Shown one piece after another: positions 51,933 through 61,500 of a stretch of DNA of 64,000 nt. How positions within the stretch are numbered: position 1 is the first letter of the stretch; each line of letters begins with the position of its first letter. The stretch is from NCBI RefSeq assembly GCF_016734765.1, contig NZ_JAERQE010000009.1:62001-126000 (forward strand). Direction: 5' to 3'. The notes beneath the pieces were generated by a model. That model was not told the DNA's origin. It made no database searches and saw only the letters and a list, made by a program, of their open reading frames with translations. Made by a program: the position numbers and the translations under genes. This DNA is from Microvirga soli (GTDB taxonomy: Bacteria; Pseudomonadota; Alphaproteobacteria; Rhizobiales; Beijerinckiaceae).

Positions 51933-53740
51933 GACATCGCACGCACGCCAAGTCGTTCCTGGAGCGGGGAGGTTTTAGCCTCCTCGCTCCGATTGCTTTG
52001 GCCGTGGTGATCTTCGACGTATTGCCCGCCGGCCGCCTGCTGCTGACCGCTCTTGCACCAGGCGGCGTCTTCGATCCCGACAAGGCGCTCTCGGCGCTCG
52101 CCAGCCGCTCGGCCATCCGCGCCACATGGGCCACGCTGGAGACCGCCCTCTTCTCCACCCTGCTGGCACTGCCCCTCGGCACGCTCATGGCGCTCGTGCT
52201 CGGCATCACCGACATCCGCAGGCGACGGATTGCGTCGTTCCTGTTCGTCCTGTCGCTGATGATCTCACCGCAGGTGATCGCGCTCGCCTTTCTGCACCTT
52301 GCAGGCCCGGCCTCGCCGATCCTCAACACCCTGGGACTCGCACCCGAGGCCGGCAGCGCCAACCCGATGATGGGGCGCCTCGGCATCATCCTCGTGCTGG
52401 GGCTGCACCACGCGCCTCTCGTCTATGTGGTCATGAGCGCGGGCCTGAAGCGCATTCCGCTCGCTGTGGTCGAGGCTGCGCGCATGGATGGCTCACCGCC
52501 GCTCAAGGTCGTGACGGATCATCTCCTGCCGCTGCTGCGGCCGCATCTCATGAGCGCGGGCCTGCTCGCCTTCGTGGCGGGCATCGGCAATTTCGGCATT
52601 CCGGCGCTGCTGGGCGCACCAGTGAACTATCTCACCCTCCCCGTGCTCATCTATCGCCGCCTGTCGAGTTTTGGCACCGGCATCCTCGGCGATGTGGCGG
52701 CGCTGGGCCTCCTTGTGGCGCTCATCGCCATCGTGTGCGTGGCAGCAAGCCAGATCCTGATGCGCAGGGGCGATGTGCTCCTCGAAGAGGATGCGCCGCT
52801 CCAGCCGTTCTGGACGCTCGGCCGCGCCGGCGCGGCGGTGGAGGCCTTCGTCATCGCGGTGATCGCCGTCACGCTGGTGCTGCCGATGCTGTCGCTCTTT
52901 ATAGCAGCCCTGGTGCCGTCCTATGGCATGCCGCTGACGCTCTCGACGATCACGCTCGACAACTTCGTCGAGGTGCTGGCCCGGCAGGAGGTCACCATTC
53001 GGGCCTTCCTGAACTCGCTTCTCTATGCAGGCGGTGCGGCCTGCCTGCTCGCGTGTTGTGCAATCCCGATGGCCTATGGGCTGGTCAGGCTGATGGGACC
53101 GATGCGGATCGTCGCCACAGCTCTCCTCGAGATCTCCTATGTGCTGCCCGGCATCGTGCTGGCCATCGCGTGCATCCTGCTGTTCCTGAAGCCCCTGCCG
53201 CTCGTCGGCGTCTCGCTCTATGCCACGCCGTGGATCATTGTATTCGCCTACCTCGCCCGATTCCTGCCGGTGGTGCTGAAGCCCGCTCTCGCCGGCATGA
53301 TTCAGGTGGACATGGCCCAGGAGGAAGCCGCAGCCCTTGACGGCGCGCGCCTCACGCGGCGCCTCACGGATATCATTCTGCCTTCGCTTCTTCCGGCGGC
53401 GGTCGCGGGTGGCCTGATGGCCTTCCTGCTCGCCTTCAGCGAACTCACCGTCTCGGCCCTGCTCTGGTCGGCCGGCACGGAAACCATCGGCGTCGTGCTC
53501 TACAACCTCGAAGAAGCAGGCCTCGCGAGCCAGGCCTCGGCCGTCGCCATCGTCATCGTGGCCGTCGTGACGCTTGCCATGCTCGCGCTGAATGCGCTCG
53601 GCCAATACCTTCCGGCCGGCACCCTGCCCTGGCATATCGAGGTGGAGGGTGCCGCATCCTCAACCCGCAAGCCGGACCGGATGCCCACCCGCAGCGGAAC
53701 GATCGGCCGTGTCGAGCCGCAACCGGCCCTGAGCGCTTAA
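51929..53740 (+). CDS. ABC transporter permease, FbpB-like double-domain
   Basis: A 603-residue protein starting at the GTG at 51929, overlapping the stop of the binding-protein gene. Two binding-protein-dependent permease domains are fused in one chain, each with the EAA loop: VVEAARMDGSPPLKVVTDHLLP in the first half and QEEAAALDGARLTRRLTDIILP in the second. About twelve membrane segments are predicted. It forms the channel of an iron(III)-type importer. No ATP-binding cassette gene follows; the next gene is on the other strand. The ATPase must be supplied from elsewhere. Confidence 0.9.
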   Translation: MRHRTHAKSFLERGGFSLLAPIALAVVIFDVLPAGRLLLTALAPGGVFDPDKALSALASRSAIRATWATLETALFSTLLALPLGTLMALVLGITDIRRRRIASFLFVLSLMISPQVIALAFLHLAGPASPILNTLGLAPEAGSANPMMGRLGIILVLGLHHAPLVYVVMSAGLKRIPLAVVEAARMDGSPPLKVVTDHLLPLLRPHLMSAGLLAFVAGIGNFGIPALLGAPVNYLTLPVLIYRRLSSFGTGILGDVAALGLLVALIAIVCVAASQILMRRGDVLLEEDAPLQPFWTLGRAGAAVEAFVIAVIAVTLVLPMLSLFIAALVPSYGMPLTLSTITLDNFVEVLARQEVTIRAFLNSLLYAGGAACLLACCAIPMAYGLVRLMGPMRIVATALLEISYVLPGIVLAIACILLFLKPLPLVGVSLYATPWIIVFAYLARFLPVVLKPALAGMIQVDMAQEEAAALDGARLTRRLTDIILPSLLPAAVAGGLMAFLLAFSELTVSALLWSAGTETIGVVLYNLEEAGLASQASAVAIVIVAVVTLAMLALNALGQYLPAGTLPWHIEVEGAASSTRKPDRMPTRSGTIGRVEPQPALSA

Positions 53741-53748
53741 GCTGTCAG

Positions 53749-53778
53749 CGTCATGGCCGGAGCAACCCGGCCATGACG
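53749..53778. repeat. Short family D palindrome
   Basis: CGTCATGGCCGG and CCCGGCCATGACG form a near-perfect hairpin in the 50-bp convergent gap between the ABC permease and the hydrolase gene. It could act as a bidirectional terminator, though no T-run is present. Confidence 0.7.
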
Positions 53779-53790
53779 CATTTCAGAAGG

Positions 53791-54657
53791 CTATCGTGTG
53801 GAAAGCCACTGCAGCAGCTCCGCATCGAAGAGAGCGCTCTCCTCGAATTGCGGCGTGTGCCCGCTTTCCTCGAACACGCGCAGGGTCAGGTTCTTGAAGC
53901 GCTCACGGTACGGAGCCCATGTGGCGTAGGGCGCAACGAGGTAATCGTAGCGCCCGAGGCCCAGGAACACCGGCACGTCGAGATGCTCCAGCCCCTGCGC
54001 GATGTCGATGTCGCGGAAGGCCTCGCCCCAGAGGTGGTCGAAGACAGGCATGTTCACATGCACGCCATCCCACAGGGGTGCGGCGTCGAATGTATGATCG
54101 TACCAGCTTCGCGCGCCCATCCTCACGCAGAAGGTGACGAAGCGCCTGTCAGGCGCCGCTTCGATCTCGGCGGACAGTCCCGCAAGGTCGGCGTGAAGTC
54201 TTGCCTTCCGCTCGGGGCAGACCGATTCCTGCCAGTATTGCTCCGTCGCCGCCTGATGCGCGGCGCTGTGGCTTGGGCCGGTGGCGATCACCACAACATG
54301 AGACACATGCTGCGGATAACGCTTGGCATATTCCAGCGCCATGTATCCATGGCCGGAATGGCCGACGACGATCACCTTCTCCAGGCTGAGATGCCGCCGC
54401 ACGAGATCGATGTCGTCGAGCACGACGTCGAGCGTGTAATCGGATGCAGTGTATGCGCTCGTCGGCTGCGCGAAGCCGCGATGATCGGCGAAGACGAGCT
54501 TCAGGGATTGGCGCAAATCCTGCGAGAAGACCCGCGGGTAATAGACCGCGCTGCCGATGACGAGAGTGGGCGTCCCTTCGCCTTCGATGGAATAGGCCAG
54601 TTCGAACGGGCCCGAGTGGATGGTTCCGCGCATAACGGCGCGATTGCTGTCAGACAT
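53791..54657 (-). CDS. Alpha/beta hydrolase, proline iminopeptidase-like
   Basis: A 288-residue protein starting at the ATG at 54657 (MSDSNRAVMRGTIHSG), with AAGGA upstream; an ATG at 54675 is less likely. The nucleophile elbow is VVGHSGHGYMALEYAKRYP (G-H-S-G-H-G), the oxyanion region is FADHRGFAQPT, and the catalytic His is in VFEESGHTPQFEE with the Asp in LGLGRYDYLV. It is a cytoplasmic serine hydrolase; the peptidase name is a family label and the substrate is unknown. Divergent from the LysR gene at 55089. Confidence 0.88.
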   Translation of the reverse strand: MSDSNRAVMRGTIHSGPFELAYSIEGEGTPTLVIGSAVYYPRVFSQDLRQSLKLVFADHRGFAQPTSAYTASDYTLDVVLDDIDLVRRHLSLEKVIVVGHSGHGYMALEYAKRYPQHVSHVVVIATGPSHSAAHQAATEQYWQESVCPERKARLHADLAGLSAEIEAAPDRRFVTFCVRMGARSWYDHTFDAAPLWDGVHVNMPVFDHLWGEAFRDIDIAQGLEHLDVPVFLGLGRYDYLVAPYATWAPYRERFKNLTLRVFEESGHTPQFEESALFDAELLQWLSTR

Positions 54658-54926
54658 GATGATTCCTTCATCCATGCGTCATGATCCGGCCGAAACGGAT
54701 GTTTCGGCGCAAAAAGTCGTGGCTCCTTGGCCACAATGTTTTTGTCGGATCGCGTCGCTAACGGATGAGGCGCATGGCCGATGTCCTTCGAGGTCTGGAC
54801 GGCCCTTTTCGCTCAAACGGAGAAGTTTGTGAAGGTTCGGGCCCCTTCAAAACTGAACATGTCTTGCACGATCCTGTCGGACTGCGCAGGAGCTGCAGAT
54901 GCGCGATGGTGCCGCTTGTCCCCAGC
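54658..54926. other. Non-coding stretch before the family A repeat
   Basis: The 431-bp divergent gap between the hydrolase and LysR genes begins here. I see no gene with a plausible ribosome site or family match. A short plus-strand frame at 54781-54987 runs into the repeat and looks random. The family A repeat fills 54927-55033, and the last 55 bp before 55089 should hold the lysR leader. Confidence 0.55.
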
Positions 54927-55033
54927 GCATCGTGCGGAAAAGTGGCCCCGGTTTTCCGGTCCGAACGATGCGCTTCATAGAAAATGAGCATCGGATTGAT
55001 CCAAAAAGTGGTGTCCACTTTTGGGTCCGATGC
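54927..55033. repeat. Two-hairpin palindromic repeat, family A
   Basis: First half GCATCGTGCGGAAAAGTGG pairs with CCGGTTTTCCGG and GAACGATGC. The second half begins GAGCATCGG and pairs AAAAGTGG with CCACTTTT, ending GGGTCCGATGC. Same layout as at 63761-63871 and the reverse of 2727-2854. It lies in a divergent promoter region. Confidence 0.82.
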
Positions 55034-55088
55034 TTTTGCTGGAACTTTCCCCTATGCCGAACCCGGTTCAGCGCTTTAACATCCTCTT

Positions 55089-55985
55089 ATGGCTTCTTCG
55101 TCTCTCGATCCCTTCCGCCTCGCCCTCACCGAACCATCCTGGGACGACCTTCGGATCTTTCTCGCCGTGGTGGCTCATGGATCGATGAACAGCGCCGCTA
55201 AGGCGCTTGGGCAGAGCCAGCCGACCATCGCGCGGCGCATCAAGGTGCTGGAGGAAACGTTCGGGCTCACGCTCTTCCAGCGCGGCCCCAACAATCTTGA
55301 GCTGACGGAGGCCGGACACGCCGTTCTCGAAGCAGCCGCTCCCATGGGGGAAGCCGCCGCCATCGTGTCGCGCACGGCCGCCGCCTACCGGCCCGACCCC
55401 GATGCGCCTGTGCGGGTGACGGCCACCGCCTCGGTCACCCTGTTCGTATCGCTTCATTCGGCAGAGCTGCACGAGGCCGCCGCACCCGTGGAGATCGCCT
55501 ATATTCCGACGAGGCAAAAGCTTGATCTCGCATCCGGCGAGGCCGATATCGGCCTGCGCATGCGTCACCTGCCGGAGGGCACGGATGATCTCGTGGCCCG
55601 CAGGATCGGCCAGATCGCCTTTGCCATCTATGCCCGTGACGAGAATCCCACCGCCGTCATCGCACCGCCGGAGGACCCGACTCTGTCGAAGCAGGCCGCC
55701 TATGTGGCCGCGTTCGCGCACGGCCGCACCATCGCGGCTCGCATCGGCGACATGCCGATCCGGTATCAGGCGGCAAAGGCCGGCCTGGGCGCAGCCTTCC
55801 TCCCCTGCTGGCTCGGCGATTCGGACCCTGAACTCGTTCAGGTGATGAAGCCCGAGGGCGACCTGATCGAAGACCTCTTCCTCGTCATGCACCGCCGCAG
55901 CCGCAACCGCCCCAACGTAACGCGCGTGGCGAATGCGCTCGCAACGCTGTTCAAGCGCAATCAGAAGGCGCTGGTGGGCGGGTAA
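55089..55985 (+). CDS. LysR family transcriptional regulator
   Basis: A 298-residue protein. The N-terminal winged helix reads WDDLRIFLAVVAHGSMNSAAKALGQ, then SQPTIARRIKVLEETFGLTLFQR. The effector domain begins near residue 100 with VRVTATASVTLFVSL. Divergent orientation to the alpha/beta hydrolase suggests it controls that gene; the repeat at 54927-55033 lies between. Effector unknown. A perfect multi-arm palindrome follows the stop. Confidence 0.9.
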   Translation: MASSSLDPFRLALTEPSWDDLRIFLAVVAHGSMNSAAKALGQSQPTIARRIKVLEETFGLTLFQRGPNNLELTEAGHAVLEAAAPMGEAAAIVSRTAAAYRPDPDAPVRVTATASVTLFVSLHSAELHEAAAPVEIAYIPTRQKLDLASGEADIGLRMRHLPEGTDDLVARRIGQIAFAIYARDENPTAVIAPPEDPTLSKQAAYVAAFAHGRTIAARIGDMPIRYQAAKAGLGAAFLPCWLGDSDPELVQVMKPEGDLIEDLFLVMHRRSRNRPNVTRVANALATLFKRNQKALVGG

Positions 55986-56002
55986 CGCTTCTACAAAGTG
56001 CG

Positions 56003-56107
56003 CCCTCATCCTGAGGAGGTCGCGCAGCGACCATCTCGAAGGAGGGTCCAGTGCTCTCTGGATGCTCCTTCGAGATGCAGCCTCACGGCTGCTCCTCAGG
56101 ATGAGGG
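56003..56107. repeat. Perfect cloverleaf-like palindromic element, family F
   Basis: Outer arms CCCTCATCCTGAGGAG (56003-56018) and CTCCTCAGGATGAGGG (56092-56107) are exactly complementary. Inside, contiguous, come a 5-bp hairpin GTCGC-GCA-GCGAC, the arm CATCTCGAAGGAG, an apical TCCAG...CTGGA hairpin, the arm CTCCTTCGAGATG (perfect match), and a 5-bp hairpin CAGCC-TCAC-GGCTG. Every base of the element outside the short loops is paired. It lies in the convergent gap between the LysR and mutY genes. No transposase is present. Confidence 0.88.
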
Positions 56108-56128
56108 CAGAGTGTGGTTTCGACCGTA

Positions 56129-57247
56129 TTAGGCACCCTTAGCCTGCTTCTGCCCCGATGCTTTCACCTTAGCACCCGGCAGCTCGCCAAGCGCATGCGC
56201 CAGAACCTTCTTCATGGCGCCGGGCAGCGCCTCCTCGTGCAGTTGCAGACGCGGGGTCCAGCGCATGTCCTCCGGTGCGGGCGTGCCCCTGGCGACCTTG
56301 GCGAAGAGCACCGTCAGTTCCAGCGGGAAATGAGTGAAGACGTGGCGCACCGTGCCGGGCAGGCGCTGCCAGCGGGCCTCGATGGGCGCGTCGAGCACGG
56401 CGCGGGAGGGTTCGTAATCCGGCACCCAGTCGCTCGTCGGCGGCTCTACCATGCCGCCGAGCAATCCCATGGGCGGGCGGGTGCGGAGCAGGATTGTGTC
56501 GTCGGCACGCAAAACCACGAAGGCCGCGCCTTTTCGCAGTTGCCCGGTTTCCTTCTTGTGCTTCTTCGGGAAAGTCTCCTGCAGACCCTCGGCCCGGGCG
56601 CGGCAGGGCACCATCCAGGGGCACAGCGCACAGGCGGGGCGTTTGGGGGTGCAGATGGTGGCGCCGAGATCCATCACCGCCTGGGCAAAGTCGCCCGGGC
56701 GGTCCTCCGGCACCAAGTCTTCCGTGAGGCTTCGGATCAGGGGCTTGGCCTTCGGCAGCGGCTCCTCGACCATGAACAGGCGAGACATGACCCGCTCCAC
56801 ATTGCCATCGACCGCTGCCGCTTTCTCGTTGAAGGCAATGGCCGCCACAGCCGCCGCCGTATAGGCGCCGATGCCACGAAGCTTGAGGAGTTCGGCTTCC
56901 GTCGAGGGGAACCGTCCGTCGTGTTTCTCCACAATCGCCTTGGCGCAAGCATGGAGGTTGCGGGCGCGGGAATAATAGCCGAGACCCGCCCAGGCGTGCA
57001 TGACCGTCTCGGACGGCGCTTCGGCCAGAGCCTCCACGGTCGGGAAGCGCTCCAGGAATTTGACGTAGTAGGGTTTGACCGCTGCCACTGTGGTCTGCTG
57101 CAGCATGATCTCGGACAGCCAGACACGGTAAGGGTTTGCGATCTCGCCCGGCTTGGCGCGCCACGGCAGATCGCGCCGGTGACGGTCGTACCAGACGAGA
57201 AGATCCTGCGGGGCGGGCTTGGTCGCGCTCGAAGCGGGCGTTAACAT
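56129..57247 (-). CDS. mutY: A/G-specific adenine glycosylase
   Basis: A 372-residue protein. The HhH-GPD domain has VWLSEIMLQQTTVAAVKPYY, LRGIGAYTAAAVAAIAF, and the catalytic Asp in AAAVDGNVERVMSRL. The 4Fe-4S cluster is CTPKRPACALCPWMVPC (C-x6-C-x2-C-x5-C). The C-terminal domain is MutT-like (residues 235-350), which recognises 8-oxoG. It removes adenine paired with 8-oxoguanine. Divergent from the DUF721 gene with only 57 bp between. The C terminus is Lys-rich. Confidence 0.96.
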   Translation of the reverse strand: MLTPASSATKPAPQDLLVWYDRHRRDLPWRAKPGEIANPYRVWLSEIMLQQTTVAAVKPYYVKFLERFPTVEALAEAPSETVMHAWAGLGYYSRARNLHACAKAIVEKHDGRFPSTEAELLKLRGIGAYTAAAVAAIAFNEKAAAVDGNVERVMSRLFMVEEPLPKAKPLIRSLTEDLVPEDRPGDFAQAVMDLGATICTPKRPACALCPWMVPCRARAEGLQETFPKKHKKETGQLRKGAAFVVLRADDTILLRTRPPMGLLGGMVEPPTSDWVPDYEPSRAVLDAPIEARWQRLPGTVRHVFTHFPLELTVLFAKVARGTPAPEDMRWTPRLQLHEEALPGAMKKVLAHALGELPGAKVKASGQKQAKGA

Positions 57248-57304
57248 GGGCTTTGGAATAGCGTTCTATACCGAATATTCCAACGCGGCTTTTGGACATT
57301 CAAC

Positions 57305-57814
57305 ATGAGACGACCGCGGCCTCTTGCCCGCCCCCTTGCCGAGTTTCTCGACGTCTGTCTGTCCCCCAGCCTGGCGGCGCAGGGCTTTGCCACGTCGGAC
57401 ATCATCATGGCCTGGCCCGAGATCTTGGGCGAGCGGCTGGCCGCATTCACCCAGCCGCTCAAGATCGAGTGGAAGCGCAAAGCCCCCCATGCCGATCCGG
57501 AAACCCGGCCAGACCCCGCGACCCTGGTCATCCGGGTGGAGAGTGCCTTCGCCCTCGAACTCCAGCACATGGCCCCTACCATCATCGACCGGGTGAACAC
57601 CTATTACGGCTGGCGCTGCATCGGGAAGATCGTGCTGAAACAAGGACCTGTGCGGCGGGTTGAAAAGAAGCGCCCGGCCCCTCCCGCCCTGACATCCGCA
57701 GACCGGGAGAAGGTCGACAGGGCTATACACCCCATCGAGGAGGAAGCCCTTAAGGCCGCCCTCGACCGGCTGGGTCAGGCGATCGTCAGCTCCGGTTCAC
57801 GCACGAAAGCGTGA
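57305..57814 (+). CDS. DUF721/DciA-like protein
   Basis: A 169-residue protein. The N-terminal half shows the DUF721 pattern: RPLAEFLDVCLSPSLAAQGFA, IIMAWPEILGERLAAFTQP, and a strand-turn-strand TLVIRVESAFALELQHM, which resembles a KH-like fold. In bacteria without DnaC/DnaI, DciA helps load the DnaB helicase, so a replication role is reasonable but not proven for this protein. The C-terminal part is Lys/Pro-rich and likely flexible. It is followed by the dsbA-like and smc genes on the same strand, an arrangement conserved in Rhizobiales. Confidence 0.9.
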   Translation: MRRPRPLARPLAEFLDVCLSPSLAAQGFATSDIIMAWPEILGERLAAFTQPLKIEWKRKAPHADPETRPDPATLVIRVESAFALELQHMAPTIIDRVNTYYGWRCIGKIVLKQGPVRRVEKKRPAPPALTSADREKVDRAIHPIEEEALKAALDRLGQAIVSSGSRTKA

Positions 57815-57886
57815 GATACCCGGCGCTTGCCTCGAGGGCCAAGGCATTCTACCGCAGAACGAAATCCCTTCAGGAGTTCCCTTACG

Positions 57887-58525
57887 ATGATCACCCGGCG
57901 TCAGACGCTTCAGCTTCTCGGAACCGCAGCCGTCACCGCGTACCTCGCCACGAGCCTTCCGGCCCTCGCCCAGAACGTGGCCGAGTCCGATCTCGCGGTT
58001 CAAGGCCCCCTCGGCGACGTGGCCGTGGGGCCAGAAAACGCCAAGGTGACGATCATCGAGTACGCCTCGCTCACCTGCTCGCACTGCGCCAACTTCCACA
58101 AAACCACCTGGCCGGAGCTGAAGAAGCGCTACGTCGACACCGGCAAGGTCCGGTTCGTCCTGCGCGAGTTCCCCCTCGATCCCCTCGCCACGGCCGGTTT
58201 CATGCTCGCCCGCTGCGACAGCGCGGACAAGTATTACCCGATCACCGACCTGCTCTTCGAGCAGCAGCGGAACTGGGCTTTTACGGACAAGCCCCTGGAC
58301 GCCCTGCGCGGCCTGATGCGCCAGGCGGGTTTTTCACAGGAAAAATTTGACGCTTGCCTCAAGGACCAGAAACTATATGACGCAGTCAACGCGGTGAAGA
58401 ACCGGGGTATGGAGCAGTTCCGTGTGGACTCCACGCCCACTTTCTTCATCAATGGCCAGCGTCATCCTGGAAGCCTGTCGATCGATGAGATTGAAAAGGT
58501 CATCAAGCCGATCCTGGGAGAGTAA
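57887..58525 (+). CDS. DsbA family thiol:disulfide oxidoreductase
   Basis: A 212-residue protein starting at the ATG at 57887, with CAGGAG upstream. The leader MITRRQTLQLLGTAAVTAYL has a TRRQTLQ twin-arginine-like motif and cleaves near LAQ. The thioredoxin fold has the active site SLTCSHCANFHKTTWPEL (CSHC) and a cis-Pro in VDSTPTFFING. It works in the periplasm, probably as an oxidant or DsbC/Com1-like enzyme. Lies between the DUF721 and smc genes, 45 bp before smc. Confidence 0.93.
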   Translation: MITRRQTLQLLGTAAVTAYLATSLPALAQNVAESDLAVQGPLGDVAVGPENAKVTIIEYASLTCSHCANFHKTTWPELKKRYVDTGKVRFVLREFPLDPLATAGFMLARCDSADKYYPITDLLFEQQRNWAFTDKPLDALRGLMRQAGFSQEKFDACLKDQKLYDAVNAVKNRGMEQFRVDSTPTFFINGQRHPGSLSIDEIEKVIKPILGE

Positions 58526-58570
58526 GCTCTCCTCACCTGCCCCCCTGGGGCGGGACGGGAAGGCGCGTCC

Positions 58571-61500
58571 ATGAAGCTGACGCGCCTTCGCATTGCAGGC
58601 TTCAAGACCTTCGTCGAGCCCACCGACTTCCTGATCGAGCCGGGCTTGACCGGCGTTGTCGGGCCGAACGGCTGCGGCAAGTCCAACCTCGTCGAGGCCC
58701 TGCGCTGGGTCATGGGGGAGAACTCCTTCAAGAACATGCGCGCCACGGGGATGGACGACGTCATCTTCTCCGGCTCCGGCGGTCGTCCGGCCCGTAACTG
58801 GGCCGAGGTGATGCTCACCATCGACAATGCAGAGCGCACCGCGCCCGCCGCCTTCAACGACAGCGACCTCCTGGAAATCTCCCGTAAGATCGAGCGCGAG
58901 GAAGGCTCGACCTACCGGGTCAACGGCAAGGAAGTGCGCGCCCGCGACGTGCAGATCCTGTTCGCCGACGCCGCCACCGGGTCCCGGTCGCCGGCCCTCG
59001 TCCGCCAGGGCCAGATCAGCGAGATCATCTCGGCCAAGCCCCAGGCCCGCCGCCGCATCCTGGAGGATGCCGCCGGCATCGCGGGCCTCCACGCCCGCCG
59101 CCACGAGGCGGAGCTGCGCCTCAAGGCTGCCGAGGACAACCTCGTGCGCGTCGAGGACGTGATCCGCGAGCTGGAAAGCCAGATCGAGAGCCTGAAGCGC
59201 CAGGGCCGGCAGGCCTCCCGCTACAAGAACCTCTCCGCCGAAATCCGCCGGCTCGAAGCCCTGATGTACGCCATCAGCTTCTCCGAGGCCCGGGAGCAGG
59301 CCGCCACGGCCGAACGCCAGGTCACTGAGGCCCTTAAGGCCGTGGCCGATGCCACCGAGGAGCAGACCCGCGCGGCCACCGCCCAGGCGGTCGCTGCCCA
59401 TGCCCTTCCCGGCCTGCGCCAGGCGGAAGCCGCGGCAGCCGCCGCCCTGCAGCGCCTGACCCATGCCCGCAACGAGCTCGAATCGGAGGAGCGCCGCTCC
59501 AAGGAGCGCGTGACGGAGCTCGAACGTCATATCGGGGACCTCAACCGCGACCTCGCCCGCGAGGCCGCCCAGCGTACGGACGCCGAGGCCACCATCGAGC
59601 GCCTCCAGTCCGAAGCCTCCGAGATCGCGCTCACCACCGATGGAGCGGACGACGCCCGCACCGAGGCCGAGGAGCGCCTCCACAGCGCCGAGGCCGAGCT
59701 GCACGAGGCGGAAGCATCGTTAAGCGCCCTTCAGGCCCAGACCTCCGACCTCAACGCCCGCCGCGCCGCCCTCGAGCGTGCCGTGCGCGAGGAGATGGAG
59801 CGCGCCGCCCGCTTCCGGTCCGAGAAGGAGCGGCTGGAGCGTGAGATCGCGGCCCTTTCGGGCTCCTCGGAGGACGGCCCCTCCCTCGACGACATGCGCG
59901 AGGAGATGGCGATCGCCGAGGAAAGCGCCCAATCGGCCGAAGAGGCCGTGATCGAGGCACGCGAGACCCTCGCCGGTACCCGCGAGGCCGAGAATCGCCT
60001 GCGCCAGCCCCTCAACGAGGCCGAGCGCAAGGCGCAGCGGCTCGAAACCGAGGCGCTGACGCTCGCCAAGCTCGTCACTTCCGCCACGGGCGACCTGTGG
60101 CCCCCTGCCCTCGACCAGATAACGGTGGAGAAGGGCTATGAGACGGCGCTCGGCGCTGCGCTCGGTGACGATCTCGAAGCCTCGACCAACCCGTCGGCTC
60201 CTCACCATTGGGAAATGACCGGAACCGGCGAGAGCGACCCTACCCTGCCAGACGGCGTCCGCTCGCTGGCAGAGCTTTCTCGCGCCCCGGCTGAGCTTTC
60301 TCGCCGCCTGCGCCAGATCGGCGTCGTGAGCAAGGCCGACGGGCTCCGCCTGCGCAACCTCCTGAAGCCCGGCCAACGGCTCGTTTCGCAGGAAGGCGAC
60401 CTCTGGCGCTGGGATGGCTTCACCACTGCCGCTGAGGCTCCCTCTCCGGCGGCCCGCCGCCTCGCTGAAAAGAATCGCCTCGGCGACCTGGAGCGTGAAG
60501 CGACGGAGGCCCGCGAGCAGGCCGAGCATCTGCGCCATGAGGCCGAAGGAGCCCTCGAAGCCGTCCGCAGGGCCGCGTCCCACGAGATGCAGGCCATCGA
60601 GGCCGCGCGTCAGGCCCGTCAGGCCCTCGATGCCGCCCGGACCCGGTTGACAGCCGCAGAGCGCAAGGAGGCCGAACTTGGCCAGCGCCGCTCGGCCCTG
60701 CAGGAAGGCCTGACCCGCTTCTCGGAGAGCGAGGCGGAGGCGCTGGAGCGCGTGCAGGATGCCGAAGGCGCCCTGCAGGACCTTGCTCCGGCCCCAGATC
60801 TTGAGAGTCGCCTCCTCGAGGAGCGCACCCGTGTCGCCGAGCGTCGGGCCGCAGCCTCCGAGGCGCGCGCCGCCCTGCAGTCGCTCATGCACGAGGCCGA
60901 GCTGCGTCGTCGCCGGCAGGATGCTCTTTCGGCCGATATCCGCCTGTGGACCGAGCGTGCCGCCCGCGCGGCCAAGGCTTTTGAGGACCTGGGCGAGCGC
61001 CTGGAGCGCGCCCGGGACGAGCATGAGCGTCTGCTGGAAGCCCCCGACACCTATCTCCAGCGCCGCCGCGCCTTGATTGCGGAAGTCGAGGAGGCCGAGG
61101 CCAAGCGCAAGGAGGCCGCCGACCACCTCGCCGATGCGGAGACGGGCCTCGCCGAGACGGACCGCACCGCCCGCACCGCCCTTGAGGCGCTTTCGGCCGC
61201 TCGCGAATCCCGTGCAGGCTCACAGGCCCGGCACGAAGCCGCCGTAGCGCGCCTCGCCGAGATCACCCGCACCATTGCGGAGAACCTCGAGACGACCCCG
61301 GCCGGGCTGATCGAACTCGCTGGCCTCAAGGAGGCCACGGAGCTTCCGCCGCATGCGGAAATCGAATCGAAGCTTCACTCCCTCAAGAACGACCGGGAGC
61401 GCTTGGGCGCCGTGAACCTGCGCGCCGACGAGGAGCTGACCGAACTCGAAACCAAGTACAACGGCATCACCAGCGAGCGGGACGACCTCGTCGAGGCCAT

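Noticed and set aside
54781-54987. Short plus-strand ORF in the hydrolase-LysR gap
   Set aside because: No ribosome site, no similarity I recognise, and it runs into a family A repeat.
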